Positions 1 to 9,400 of a DNA stretch of 43,134 nucleotides are shown piece after piece. The translations under genes and the position numbers were made by a program. The DNA is from Streptomyces sp. NRRL B-24085 (GTDB lineage: Bacteria > Actinomycetota > Actinomycetes > Streptomycetales > Streptomycetaceae). The first letter of the stretch is position 1. Each line of letters opens with the position of its first letter. Location: assembly GCF_001282115.1 (NCBI RefSeq), contig NZ_LJBR01000259.1, positions 1 to 43,134 of the forward strand, read 5' to 3'. The notes beneath the pieces were generated by a model, which saw only the letters and a list, made by a program, of their open reading frames with translations, was not told the origin of the DNA and searched no databases.

Positions 1-2
1 GG

Positions 3-869
3 CCCAGGCCGTCCGCGCCCGCCCGTTCTCCCGGCACCGCCCCGGCCCCCACCGCCGGAGGCGCGGAAGCCGGTTTCCCGAACGCCGGCAACACCGGCCC
101 CCGCGTCCGGCTCAAGCCCCGGGCCGCCGGGAACATCAGCGTCAGGACCGACGGGGCCGTGATCAGGGGCCAGGACATCACCGGCTCGCTCGACGTCTAC
201 GCGAACGACGTGACGGTCGTGGACAGCAGGATCACCTCCACCAACTGGTGGGGGATCAACCTGCGTCCCGGCTACAGCGGGCTGCGGGTCCTGCACACCA
301 CGATCACCGCGGTGCCGGGCAAGGGTCCCGACAACGGCGGGGTGAACTACGCCGTCTCCAACATGGGCAGCAGCTCCATCGAGGTCGGCTGGTGCGACAT
401 CTCGGTGTTCGGCAACGCCCTCTCCATGGGCCAGGGGAACCTCCACGACAACTACGTCCACGGCCTGGTCCCCTTCCGCAACAACGGCGGCGAGTGGCAG
501 CACACCGACGCGGTGATCAGCGGCGGCGGCAGCAAGGGCACGCTGGTCGTCCGGCACAACACCCTGCTCAACCCCGTCCCCGTCGACCAGGGCGCGTCGG
601 CCGCCGTGGGCCTGTTCGCGGACACCGGGCACGTCTCCAACACCGTCATCGACGGCAACCTGCTGGCCGGCGGTGCCTACGCCCTGTACGGCGGCGGCGA
701 CGGCGCCACCGGGATCACCGTCACGAACAACGTGTTCTCCACCCGGTACCACCGCTACTCCGGCGCCTACGGAGCGGTCACCGCCTGGAACGCGGGCGGC
801 GCGGGCAACGTCTGGCGCGGCAACCGGTTCTCCGACGGCACCCCCATCACGCCCGAACCGGCAGGCTGA
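3..869 (+). CDS. Right-handed parallel beta-helix protein, 5' end missing
   Basis: The reading frame is open from the first bases, so the true start and any signal peptide lie upstream; 288 residues are visible. The visible N-terminus is Pro/Ala-rich, followed by FPNAGNTG and then successive short strands ending in Asn, Gly or Asp (for example ISVRTDGAVIRG, VTVVDSRITS, GTLVVRHNTLLN, NTVIDGNLLAGG, ITVTNNVFS). This is the ladder pattern of pectate-lyase-like parallel beta-helices. Related actinobacterial proteins are secreted and are often annotated only as beta-helix repeat proteins; some act on polysaccharides. Its gene is 11 bp from the following glycosyltransferase gene, so the two are probably cotranscribed, and a role in modifying or binding the polysaccharide is inferred from context only. 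No catalytic residues can be assigned. Confidence 0.75.
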   Translation, partial: PRPSAPARSPGTAPAPTAGGAEAGFPNAGNTGPRVRLKPRAAGNISVRTDGAVIRGQDITGSLDVYANDVTVVDSRITSTNWWGINLRPGYSGLRVLHTTITAVPGKGPDNGGVNYAVSNMGSSSIEVGWCDISVFGNALSMGQGNLHDNYVHGLVPFRNNGGEWQHTDAVISGGGSKGTLVVRHNTLLNPVPVDQGASAAVGLFADTGHVSNTVIDGNLLAGGAYALYGGGDGATGITVTNNVFSTRYHRYSGAYGAVTAWNAGGAGNVWRGNRFSDGTPITPEPAG

Positions 870-880
870 GGAAGAGGATC

Positions 881-1672
881 ATGCGACGCATCGCCCGCGC
901 CCCCTGGGAGCTCCTCAAGCGCGCCTTCGGCTGGCTCGTCCTCTTCGAGCTGCGCAACAAGGTCCTGCTGCTGCCCTCCGCGGTGCGGCTGCGCCGCCTG
1001 GAGGACGCCGAGACCCGCCGTCTGACCGCTGTCGTCGGGCCCGTGCCGGAGGCCCTTGTCGCCACCGTCATCGCGACCCACCGGCGCCCCGAGGCACTGC
1101 GGGCCGCGGTCGCCTCGGCACTGGCCCAGACCGTGCGCGACCAGGTCGTCATCGTCGTCGACGACGGCGCGGGCCTCCCCGGACTCCCGGAGGACCCACG
1201 CCTGTTCGCCGTCTCCCTGGCCCGCAACACCGCCGTGGCGGGCGTGGTGCGCAATGTCGGCATCCGTCTGACCCGCTCGCGGTACGTGGCGTTCCTGGAC
1301 GACGACAACCTGTGGGAACCCGACCACCTGGAACGGGCGTTGGCGGTCCTGGAGGCGCCCGGCGGTCCCGACGGCGTCTACACCGCGCTGCGCCGGGTCC
1401 TCCCGGACGGCACCGAACGGGACGTGCTGTCGGTGGAGTTCGACCGGCGCCGGGCCGCCCGGGAGTCCTTCCTGGACACCAACGCGTTCGTCGCCCGGCG
1501 CGACGGCTCCCTGCGCTTCAGCCGGCTGCGCCGCACCCCCCAGGTGCTGCCGCGCGAGGACTGGGAGCTCGTGTACCGCTACAGCCGCGGGCACACCGTC
1601 CGGCATGTCCCGCACGCCACCGTGCGGTATCTGGTGAACCCCGGGAGCTTCTGGACGACGTGGTCTAGCTGA
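881..1672 (+). CDS. Family 2 glycosyltransferase
   Basis: A 263-residue protein. After a basic N-terminal segment of about 50 residues, the GT-A nucleotide-binding core begins at ATVIATHRRPEALRAAV. A first acidic motif (VIVVDDGAG) and a metal-binding motif (VAFLDDDNLWEPDHL) match GT2 enzymes; the latter would bind the sugar-nucleotide diphosphate and Mn/Mg. The ATG at 881 follows a GAGGAAGAGG ribosome-binding site and leaves only 11 bp after the beta-helix gene. The protein has no clear membrane span and should act at the cytoplasmic face, adding one sugar to a lipid-linked intermediate. The donor and acceptor cannot be read from sequence. Its last 8 bp overlap the 3' end of the convergent glycosyltransferase gene. 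Confidence 0.85.
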   Translation: MRRIARAPWELLKRAFGWLVLFELRNKVLLLPSAVRLRRLEDAETRRLTAVVGPVPEALVATVIATHRRPEALRAAVASALAQTVRDQVVIVVDDGAGLPGLPEDPRLFAVSLARNTAVAGVVRNVGIRLTRSRYVAFLDDDNLWEPDHLERALAVLEAPGGPDGVYTALRRVLPDGTERDVLSVEFDRRRAARESFLDTNAFVARRDGSLRFSRLRRTPQVLPREDWELVYRYSRGHTVRHVPHATVRYLVNPGSFWTTWSS

Positions 1673-2549
1673 GCGCTCCCGGCCGGAGCAGCGCGGCGAC
1701 CGCGGCCCTGCTGGCGGGTCGGCCCAGGGCGGCCCGTGACGTCTCCCTCAGCAGCACGGCGGCCCGGAAGCAGGCGGTCGCGACGGCTCCGTGGCGCCGC
1801 CGGTACAACCGCACCCGGTTGACCGTGAGCAGGGACCACAGCCGGGGCGAGACCTGTGAGTCGCCGCCGAGGTGGACCGCCTCGGCGGACGGCTCCAGCT
1901 GGGTGGCCCAGCCCAGGTCCCGGGCCCGCAGGCAGTACTCGGTCTCCTCGGAGTAGAGGAAGAAGGACTCGTCCCAGGGCCCGCAGGCGGCCCGGCACTC
2001 GGCCGACACGGCCATGAGCGCACCCGTGGCCCAGTCCGCGCGCGTGGGCCGCTCGTACGCCCCGGGGTCGGTGACCAGTTCGCTCAGCCGCGGGAACCGC
2101 CCGGCCCGCCGGTTGCCGATCACGGCCTCCCCCAGGGCCCGCAGCACGCTCGACTCCCGCCGCAGCGAGTGGTGGGGCGTGTCCCGGCCCTCCTCGTACA
2201 GCAGGGGTACGGCGATCCCTACGCCGTCGCCGAGGCTGTCGACGAGACGTTTGGCGCAGCCCTGGCGCATCCGGATGTCGGGGTTGCAGATCAGGGCCGC
2301 CCCCAGGTCACCGGCGGCCCGCAACGCCGCGTTGACCCCGGCCGCGTACCCGGCGTTGCGGCCGGTCTGCACGACGGTCGCGTAGGGGGCCAGCCTGGCG
2401 AGGACCTCCACGGTGTCGTCGGCGGAGTCGTTGTCGGCGACGACCAGCCGCCAGTCGAGGCCGGCCATGCCGTCCGGGAGGGCGGCGAGGAAGCCGGGCA
2501 GCACTTCGGCGCTGTTCCAGGTGACGACGATGACGGCGACGGGGCTCAA
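1665..2549 (-). CDS. Family 2 glycosyltransferase, rhamnosyltransferase-like
   Basis: A 294-residue GT2 protein. The N-terminus VAVIVVTWNSAEVLPGFL, then VVADNDSADDT, then GRNAGYAAGVNAALRAA and ICNPDIRM are the hallmark blocks of WbbL/RfbF-type enzymes that add deoxyhexoses such as rhamnose to cell-wall or O-antigen intermediates. The downstream block WATGALMAVSAECRAACGPW followed by DESFFLYSEETEYCLRARDLGW also fits that subgroup. I chose the TTG start at 2549 because it overlaps the stop of the upstream polymerase/ligase gene as TTGA, which implies translational coupling; no ATG or GTG gives a better N-terminus. The rhamnose donor is a family expectation only, since no rhamnose-biosynthesis genes are in this window. 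The 3' end overlaps the convergent gene by 8 bp. Confidence 0.85.
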   Translation of the reverse strand: MSPVAVIVVTWNSAEVLPGFLAALPDGMAGLDWRLVVADNDSADDTVEVLARLAPYATVVQTGRNAGYAAGVNAALRAAGDLGAALICNPDIRMRQGCAKRLVDSLGDGVGIAVPLLYEEGRDTPHHSLRRESSVLRALGEAVIGNRRAGRFPRLSELVTDPGAYERPTRADWATGALMAVSAECRAACGPWDESFFLYSEETEYCLRARDLGWATQLEPSAEAVHLGGDSQVSPRLWSLLTVNRVRLYRRRHGAVATACFRAAVLLRETSRAALGRPASRAAVAALLRPGALS

Positions 2550-4564
2550 CGGGACTCCACGAGTTGGGGAAGCCGGTCTTCGGCGGTCTCGGCGGGTACG
2601 GCGGGGGCAGCGGCGGCCGTCGCCTCGCGCCGGATGAACCCGAGGTAGCTGCCCCCCGCCCCCAGCACCAGGAAGAACATGCCGGCGAACATGGGGAAGC
2701 TGAGCGAGTCGAAGGTGGCGCTGCTGACCAGGGCGACCAGTGAGGAGGCGAAGAACGCCTGCCCGAGCTCGCGGTCGGACCCGGTGCGGGCGAGCCTGCG
2801 GATCGCGCCGCCGTGGTGGATGCCGGTGACGAACAGGACGAGCAGGGCGACGAGTCCGAGCACCCCCATCTCGGCCAGGGTCAGCATGTACTGGTTGTCG
2901 GTGAAGAAGTACAGGTCCGGGGTGAAGGTGCCGAAGCCCCGCCCGAACAGCGGGTGTTCCTTCAGATAGGGCACGATCGCGCTGTACTTGACCGTGCGGG
3001 CCTGGGTGCTGCTGTCCGAGTTGGACAGGAAGGACGCGAACAGGCCCGTGATGGTGCCGATCAGCCCGGGGACGAGCACCTTGAACACGGCCACGGAGGC
3101 GGTCATCACCCCGATCGCGGCCCAGCGCCGGGCGGGCTTCCAGCGCGGCACCATCACCAGGGCCACCAGCAGCAGCCCGACGATCGAGGTCCGCGACACC
3201 GACAGGGGCAGCGCGCCGCCCATGAGCACCACCGGGCCCCAGCGGCGCAGGACGTGGCGGTGGCGCCGTACCGGGTCGAAGGCCTGCTGGATCGCGAAGG
3301 GCAGCAGGATGGCGAGCATGCCGGCGAACTCCAGCGGCTGGGCCGTGGTGGCCCGGGGCCGGGTGAAGGCACCGCGGTCCATGACGCTCACCTGGGCCAC
3401 GCTGGTCTGCAGGCCGGGGATGTGGATGGAGTCGGCGATGTTGGTGGCGGCGAAGAAGTCGTAGAAGCCGATCGCGGCGACGACGGAGGCCAGGACGACC
3501 ACCCGGCGCATCAGGACGTCCAGCCGGCCGCGCTCCTGCACGGCGGCGGAGGTCAGGACGACGAGCGAGACCCACACCAGGTAGCCGATGAGCCCGCGGT
3601 CGGCGCCGAGGACCTCCTGGTGCGAGCTCTCGCGCATGGCGTCCGCGATGTACGCCATGAGGACGGCCGTGCCGAGGACGCACATCGAGACCCGCACGAA
3701 CCTGGTGCCCGGGGCGGGCAGGATGCGGCCGCCGAGCCAGGTGGCGAGGTACCACAACAGGCCGAGCAGGGCGAAGACGTTGGCCGGGGTGCCGACGCCG
3801 CCGAGGGCGGGCAGGGCCAGGTTCGAGGGGATGAAGAAGGCCAGCACCAGGTAGACGGTGAGGATCGCGGTGGCGTCGACCCGGCGGTTCAGCCACCCCA
3901 CCCGTGCGCGGGTGGGGGCGCGGGCCTGGCGGGTCCGGGCGGCGGCGCCGCGGCGGCGCCGTACGACCGTCACGCCCTCCATCAGGATCGACAGCAGGAA
4001 GGCGCTGACGACGCCTCCGATGACGACGGCCGCGATGCCCTGGTAGCGGTTCTTCGACTCCGCCACCGGGGTCTGCGGCAGGACCACGGGGGCCGTCTGC
4101 ACGAGATAGGCGGGCGGCACCTTGGCGGCGGCCTGGAGGGCGTCGAGCTGCTCGCCCGCGAAGGCCGTCAGGATGTCGGTCTCCTTGAGGACCTTCTCCC
4201 GGTCGGTCCCGGTGACGCTGAGCACCAGCAGCGGGCTCTCGCTGTCCGGGGCGAAGCCGGTCGTGTACGGGTCGGTGACGCCCCTGCCGTGCAACTCCTT
4301 GGCCGCGTCGCTCGATTCGAGGGTTCTGATCAGCACGTCGGCGGTGACGATCAGCGAACCGCCCGCGTTCGAGATGGGGTTGCCGAAGGTGGGTGCCAGC
4401 CGGGCGACGGCCGAGGAGTCCAGCAGCGCGACCGAGCTCTGCGACTGGTAGGAGACCGGGACGGTCTCGTACAGATAGGCGCCGCCGAGCAGACTGAGCA
4501 CCGTGAAAGGCACCATGAAGTACCACCGTCGGCGCAGAATGGCCCATATCTCACCAATGCTCAC
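2546..4564 (-). CDS. Wzz chain-length determinant fused to O-antigen ligase/polymerase
   Basis: A 672-residue membrane protein with two recognisable parts. Residues 1 to about 195 look like a Wzz domain: cytoplasmic start (MSIGEIWAILRRRWYF), a first membrane span, a periplasm-like stretch, a Pro-containing segment (APVVLPQTPVAES) and a second span. The rest, from about residue 225, carries roughly ten further hydrophobic spans with a large extracytoplasmic loop and the Wzy_C/WaaL-type signature HPLFGRGFGTFTPD ... DNQYMLTLAEMGVLGL. That family joins lipid-linked repeat units or transfers the finished glycan. The start is GTG at 4564, set by an AAAGGAGGA ribosome-binding site; an ATG a few bases upstream is out of frame. 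The fusion places length control and polymerisation in one chain. No bacterial tyrosine kinase motifs are present. Confidence 0.85.
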   Translation of the reverse strand: MSIGEIWAILRRRWYFMVPFTVLSLLGGAYLYETVPVSYQSQSSVALLDSSAVARLAPTFGNPISNAGGSLIVTADVLIRTLESSDAAKELHGRGVTDPYTTGFAPDSESPLLVLSVTGTDREKVLKETDILTAFAGEQLDALQAAAKVPPAYLVQTAPVVLPQTPVAESKNRYQGIAAVVIGGVVSAFLLSILMEGVTVVRRRRGAAARTRQARAPTRARVGWLNRRVDATAILTVYLVLAFFIPSNLALPALGGVGTPANVFALLGLLWYLATWLGGRILPAPGTRFVRVSMCVLGTAVLMAYIADAMRESSHQEVLGADRGLIGYLVWVSLVVLTSAAVQERGRLDVLMRRVVVLASVVAAIGFYDFFAATNIADSIHIPGLQTSVAQVSVMDRGAFTRPRATTAQPLEFAGMLAILLPFAIQQAFDPVRRHRHVLRRWGPVVLMGGALPLSVSRTSIVGLLLVALVMVPRWKPARRWAAIGVMTASVAVFKVLVPGLIGTITGLFASFLSNSDSSTQARTVKYSAIVPYLKEHPLFGRGFGTFTPDLYFFTDNQYMLTLAEMGVLGLVALLVLFVTGIHHGGAIRRLARTGSDRELGQAFFASSLVALVSSATFDSLSFPMFAGMFFLVLGAGGSYLGFIRREATAAAAPAVPAETAEDRLPQLVESR

Positions 4565-4591
4565 GAACCATTCCTCCTTTCGGTGGCATCC

Positions 4592-4603
4592 GGACACATG
4601 TCC
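4592..4603. promoter_or_regulatory. Short inverted repeat between divergent Wzz-type genes
   Basis: GGACA-CA-TGTCC lies in the 71-bp gap between the divergent starts at 4564 and 4636, which must hold both promoters. A dyad in this place could be an operator controlling both genes, but the arms are only 5 bp and I see no convincing -10/-35 pair. Confidence 0.25.
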
Positions 4604-4635
4604 TGCCAGTATCGGGGGCGACGGAAGGAACTCAC

Positions 4636-5298
4636 ATGTCGCCCGGGAACGTCGCCGACGCACTGCTCCGCCGCTGGTACGTCCTCGTGGTGGCGCTGCT
4701 GTTGACGGCTGCCGGGGCCTACCACGTGGTGCGCCCCACCCCCCAGTTCGTCGGCTCCGCGGTGGTGGTGCTCAAGCCGCCGGTGACGCAGAACCAGCCC
4801 AACCAGCTCACCAACCTCCAGCCGCCGCTCGCCGTGCTCTCCTACGGGGTCGTACGGCAGCTGGAATCCCCCGCCGGGGCAAGGGAGTTGAAGGCGGCCG
4901 GTGTGCGCGGGACCTACCATCTGGTGCCCCGCAACAGCGGCACCAGCGCGACGCCCCGCTATCTGATCCCCTCCCTGCAGGTGCAGTCGCAGGCGTCCGG
5001 TGCCGAGGCCGCGGTGACGTCCGTGAGCCGCATCATCGACGTCTACACCCGTCATGTCGACGCGCTGCAGAAGGCCCAGGGGGTGCCGGCCGGGGCGCGG
5101 ATCACCGCGACCGTCCTGACCTCCCCGAGCGCCGCCCGGGTGCAGGGGAACAAGAGCCGTGGTCTCGCGGGTACGGCGCTGCTGGGCGCGGCGGGCGGGG
5201 TCCTCGGCGCGTTGTGGCTGGACCGGTTCCTGCTGAGCCGCCGCAAGGACGCCCCGGGCCGCCGCCGTCGCACCGAGCCGGTGCCCGTCGTGAGCTGA
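4636..5298 (+). CDS. Wzz-type polysaccharide chain-length determinant
   Basis: A 220-residue protein laid out like a polysaccharide co-polymerase. It has a short cytoplasmic N-terminus, a membrane span near residues 15-31 (RWYVLVVALLLTAAGAYHVV), an extracytoplasmic domain of about 140 residues, and a second span near 175-195 rich in Gly and Ala. It ends in a basic tail (RRKDAPGRRRR). The segment VGSAVVVLKPP after the first span resembles the start of Wzz domains. There is no Walker-type tyrosine kinase domain. The start has a GGAAGGAA ribosome-binding site. It is divergent from the Wzz-ligase fusion gene and convergent with the next gene, whose end is only 17 bp away. It probably partners the fusion protein in controlling glycan length. 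Confidence 0.75.
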   Translation: MSPGNVADALLRRWYVLVVALLLTAAGAYHVVRPTPQFVGSAVVVLKPPVTQNQPNQLTNLQPPLAVLSYGVVRQLESPAGARELKAAGVRGTYHLVPRNSGTSATPRYLIPSLQVQSQASGAEAAVTSVSRIIDVYTRHVDALQKAQGVPAGARITATVLTSPSAARVQGNKSRGLAGTALLGAAGGVLGALWLDRFLLSRRKDAPGRRRRTEPVPVVS

Positions 5299-5315
5299 GT
5301 GGAACAGGTCGCTCA

Positions 5316-6362
5316 TCAGATGCCGCGGTGCTTCCAGGACTCCCACCACAGCCACTCCCGCCCGCGTTCGGCCACGGCCGACCACACCAGCGGCTGGAGG
5401 TAGGGCATGGCCTTCGGCCCGATCCGCCGTCTGAGCCGCAGCGCCCGGTACTCGGGCAGGGCCCGGTAGCCGGGCAGGCACTCCTCGGCGAACGCGACGC
5501 ACTCGTCGACCGGGACGACGCCGGTGCGTCCGCGGTCGTAGGCCCGGTAGGCGCGGCGCAGCGCGAAGCGGGCGAGCCGGGTGTGGACCTGGTCGGCCAG
5601 GCGGTCGGCGTCGGGCAGCCGGTCGCCGCACTTGGTGAGCACCGAGTCGAAGGCCACGAGCCGCTGGCGCAGGTCGTCGAGCTGGCCGCCGAAGTCGACG
5701 GTGGACATGTTCTTGCCGTGGACGCGGTAGAAGGCCTGGTCGGCCCCGCGTATGTAGCCGACGTCGGCGTGCGCGGCGAGCCGCATCCACATCTCGATGT
5801 CGCCGGCGTGCGGCAGCGCCGGGTCGTAGCCGCCGACCCTGCGCTGGAGGCCGGTGCGGACCACGACCTCCGGTGAGGTGATGCAGCCGGTGCCCTCGCG
5901 GAAGCGCCGGTCCAGCCACCAGTGCCCGGGGTAGACGACCGAACCGGTGCTGCGGGTACGGGCCTTGGGCAGCGGGCCGCCGTGCTGGAAGCGCAGCGGG
6001 CGCCCGTAGGCGAAGCCGGCCTCGGGGTGGGCGTCCAGGAGGGCCGCGGCCCGCACCAGGGCGCCCGGGACCAGCCGGTCGTCGGCCGAGAGGAGGGCCA
6101 CGTAGTCGCCGTCGGCCCACTCCAGCAGGCCTTCGTTGTACGTGGCGATGTGGCCCTTGTTGGTCTCGTGGACGTGGACCTCGATCCGCGGGTCGGAGGC
6201 GGCCAGTTTCTGCGCCACCTCCGCGGAGTCGTCGGGCGAGGCGTCGTCGATGATGAGCACCCGGACGTCGACGCCGTCCTGCTCGTCCAGGACGCTGCTC
6301 ACACAGTCGGCCAGGAAATGGCCGTACTTGTAGCAGGGGATCACAACACTGACGGTGCTCAT
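5316..6362 (-). CDS. Family 2 glycosyltransferase
   Basis: A 348-residue GT2 enzyme. The start is textbook: MSTVSVVIPCYKYGHFLADC, then LIIDDASPDDS, then NKGHIATYNEGLLEWADGDYVALLSADD, with the final ADD as the metal-binding triad. Residues from about 150 to 210 (GGYDPALPHAGDIEMWMRLA) match the acceptor-side block in which a conserved acidic residue acts as base. The C-terminal third is an unassigned alpha-helical region rich in Arg and Tyr. It is probably a soluble, cytoplasmic enzyme extending the lipid-linked repeat unit. It lies downstream of the large DUF4082 gene on the same strand, but a strong hairpin separates them, so it probably has its own promoter or depends on read-through. Confidence 0.85.
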   Translation of the reverse strand: MSTVSVVIPCYKYGHFLADCVSSVLDEQDGVDVRVLIIDDASPDDSAEVAQKLAASDPRIEVHVHETNKGHIATYNEGLLEWADGDYVALLSADDRLVPGALVRAAALLDAHPEAGFAYGRPLRFQHGGPLPKARTRSTGSVVYPGHWWLDRRFREGTGCITSPEVVVRTGLQRRVGGYDPALPHAGDIEMWMRLAAHADVGYIRGADQAFYRVHGKNMSTVDFGGQLDDLRQRLVAFDSVLTKCGDRLPDADRLADQVHTRLARFALRRAYRAYDRGRTGVVPVDECVAFAEECLPGYRALPEYRALRLRRRIGPKAMPYLQPLVWSAVAERGREWLWWESWKHRGI

Positions 6363-6380
6363 CTGTGGGGAAGCCAATCC

Positions 6381-6422
6381 CCGGTGGTGTCCGTGCCGGA
6401 AGCCCGGCGCGGACACCACCGG
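6381..6422 (-). terminator. Strong hairpin terminator after the DUF4082 gene
   Basis: CCGGTGGTGTCCG (6381-6393) pairs perfectly with CGGACACCACCGG (6410-6422). The stem continues inward through a G-U pair and five more pairs to an AAGC tetraloop, giving about 19 pairs. There is no U-run, as is usual in Streptomyces. It lies 15 bp past the stop of the 1199-residue gene and 18 bp before the next gene. Confidence 0.75.
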
Positions 6423-6436
6423 TGGGTTCTGGTCGG

Positions 6437-9400
6437 TCAGTTCTTCTTCTTGTGGACGGTCGTCCTGCTGGTCAGGGTCCAGGTCCGGGACTTCACCGTG
6501 TGGTGCTTCTTGTCCTGGGCCTTGACGCCGATCCTGAACCGGGTGCCGTCCGGAAGGGGCGACGACAGGTGCACGGACACCTTGTGGGTGGCCCGGTCGT
6601 AGGAGGTGACGGCCGTGAGGTGGAGCTTCTTCGCGGCCTTGGAACCGCTCAGGACGGTCACGGTCGCCGTGACGGACGACAGCTCGGTCGAGGCGGGCAG
6701 CGTGGTGACGAGCGGGCTCGTCGCGTCGGCGGTGTGCGCCAGCGAGGACGCGGTCACCTCCGAGGCGTTGGCCGTCGCCAGGGACGCGCTCGGGTCGTCG
6801 GCGGTGAAGACCGGACCGACCCAGTAGTTCGCGGATCCGTACGAGCCGTTCGGGAAGGCCGTGGAACTGCCGTACCGGTAGAGCCCGTTGTGGTGGGCGC
6901 TGGTGTCGGCCGTGGCCGTGAGCGGATAGGACTGGTGCGCCGCCGTGAAGTAGCCGCCGTCCACCGCGTAGTTGCCGTTCGGCGCGTGGTAGGAGGCGAC
7001 GTAGGCGGTGCCCGCGGTGACGGCCACCGGGTTGGCGAACGTCATCGTCTGCCAGCCGGACGGCGACTCGGCGGTGAAGGTGCCGGTGGCGAGCAGCGTG
7101 CCGTCGTCCGACCACAGGCTGCCGGTGTGGGTGCCCGTGTTGGTCGCGCCCTTGTAGAACGTGACGCCGGTGATCCAGCCGTCCGCCGAGGACGTGAACC
7201 GCGTGCCGAGTTCGACCGAGTTGCCGTCGCCGGTCACCGCGGCGGTGGCCGGGGTGGCGGAGGAGTTCCACAGCGTGCAGGGGCAGGTGACCGCCGGCGG
7301 CTGGGAGCTGGTGGTGAAGCTCCACGTCACCGGGTCCGCCATGGTGTTGCCCCACAGGTCGGAGGCCTGGACGGAGGCGGTGTAGGTGGTGTGCAGCGCC
7401 AGCTCGGTCGACGGGGTGAAGGTCGCCTTGTTCGACGCGGGGAGCGTCTTGGCGCCCGGCACGGTGTTGCCGTCCGGGTCCTTCACGGTGAACGTCAGGC
7501 TCTCGGCGTCGATGGCGTGGTCGAAGACGGCCGACACCGGAGCGGTAATGGACGTGCCGGTCGCGCCGGAGGTCGGCGAGGTGGAGGTGACCGCCGGCGG
7601 GGTCGTGCTGGCCGTCGAGGTGTCCAGCACGACGTCGACCCAGTAGTTGCTGCCGGAGGACGCCGAGGACGGGAAGGCGCTGGTGGAGCTGTAGCGGTAG
7701 ACGCCGTTGCCGCCGTCGGTGCCGGACTGGAGCCCGGTCAGCGGGGCGAGGCCCGCGGCCTTGCCGGAGAAGTAGCCGCCGTCGTACGAGTACCCGCCGT
7801 TGGGCGCGAAGTACGAGGCCACGTAGGTGGTGTTGGCCTTAACGGTCACCGGGGTGGAGAAGTTGAGCTGCTGCCAGCCGGAGGCCGTCTCGCTGGTGAA
7901 GGTGCCGGTGGCCAGGCGGGTGCCGGAGGCGGTCCACAGGCTGCCGGTGTGGGTGCCGGTGTTGGCGGGCGACTTGTAGAAGCGGACGCCGGTGACGGAA
8001 CCGGCCGTGGTGGTGCGGAACTTGACGCCGAGCTCCAGGGAGCTGCCGTCACCCGCGTTGACGGTGCCGGGCACGGACGAGGCCGGCCAGATGGTGCACG
8101 GGCAGGTCTGCGGGCCCACGGTGAGCGGGACCGTTGTGGTGGAGCCGATGTTGACGCTGTCGTCCACCGCGCGGACCTTGACCGACGCCGAGCCCGGGGT
8201 CGTCGGCGTCCAGGTGTAGCTCCAGGAGGTCAGGCCGGTGGCGGCCTCCCAGGTCGAGCCGCCGTCCGTGGAGACCTCCACGCGGGCCACGACGCCACCG
8301 GAGTCGGCGGCGGTGCCCTTGACGGTGACGGGCTTCAGCGCCGGGACCGTGGCCCCGGAGGCCGGGCTGGTGACGGTGACGGCCGGGCCGGTGGTGTCGG
8401 TGGAGGCCGTGGCGGCGACGAGGTTGCTCTGCCGGGTGAGCGGCTGGACTCCCATGTCGGCGAGGATGTTCACGGTCGCCTGCTGCATGCGGGCGTCCTC
8501 GGTGACCACCGTGTCCGCGGGGTCGTACGTGGGCAGGTTGGTCAGGCCCCAGGACCACTGCACGGTGCCCGCGCCGAACACCAGGGCTCCGGAGTCCTGG
8601 TCGCGGAACTCGACGAGGTTGTGCGTGGCGGTGCCGTTGCCGTACATGTTGCCCCAGTCGAGGCGGTACTTCCCGTCGTTGATGTCCACGGTCGTGGACG
8701 ACAGGTGGATCGCGCCCGCGGGACGGGTGCTGTTGGGGATGTCGCTGTCCCACTCGTAGCCGAGGGTGCCGGTCGGGAAGGTGGCCGTCTGGTTCGCGGT
8801 GAGGTTGGCGACGGAGGTGCCCCGCCACAGCCGGTTCTTGCCGTACGAACCGGGGACCGTGATGGCGTCGGCGCGGTAGCCGTTCACCGTGAACATGGAG
8901 CCGGTCAGGATGTTCGGCGGCTGGTAGGCCTGACCGTACTGGGTGCTGGTCGGGTCCATCCAGGTGCCGGTCCACTCGCCGCTGGGGTCGGCGATGCCGT
9001 TGTTCTGCACCATCTTGGTCATCTTGTAGCAGACCATGGTGCGGTTGGCCGTGTTGGCGCCGTCGATGCTCGGGGCGAGCCGGGTCTTCCAGAACACCTC
9101 GTTGCCGCTGAAGTAGGCCTGCCGGACGCCGGCCTTCCGCGCGGCCAGGACGTTGGAGTACTGGCTCTGCGTCCAGTACTCGTCGTGCCCGGAGGACATG
9201 TACACCTTGTGCTTGTTCAGCAGGGTGGCGCCGTTGACCGACACGTCCACGCCGGACAGGTAGCTGACGTCGTAGCCGTTGCGCTCCAGCCAGGACAGCA
9301 TCATGTACTCGGAGCCGTAGATGCCGTTGTCGCCGCCGATGTCCAGCGGGCGGTTGTAGCTGACCTCGTAGGCACGGCCGTCGGGCGCGGGGCCGGTGCC

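Noticed and set aside
2813..4564. A tyrosine kinase domain in the Wzz proteins
   Set aside because: No Walker motif or Tyr-rich tail in either Wzz-type protein.
2813..4705. 630-codon plus-strand frame opposite the Wzz-ligase gene
   Set aside because: Composition is Asp/Gly/Gln/His-rich nonsense typical of antisense frames; the opposite strand shows a coherent membrane protein.
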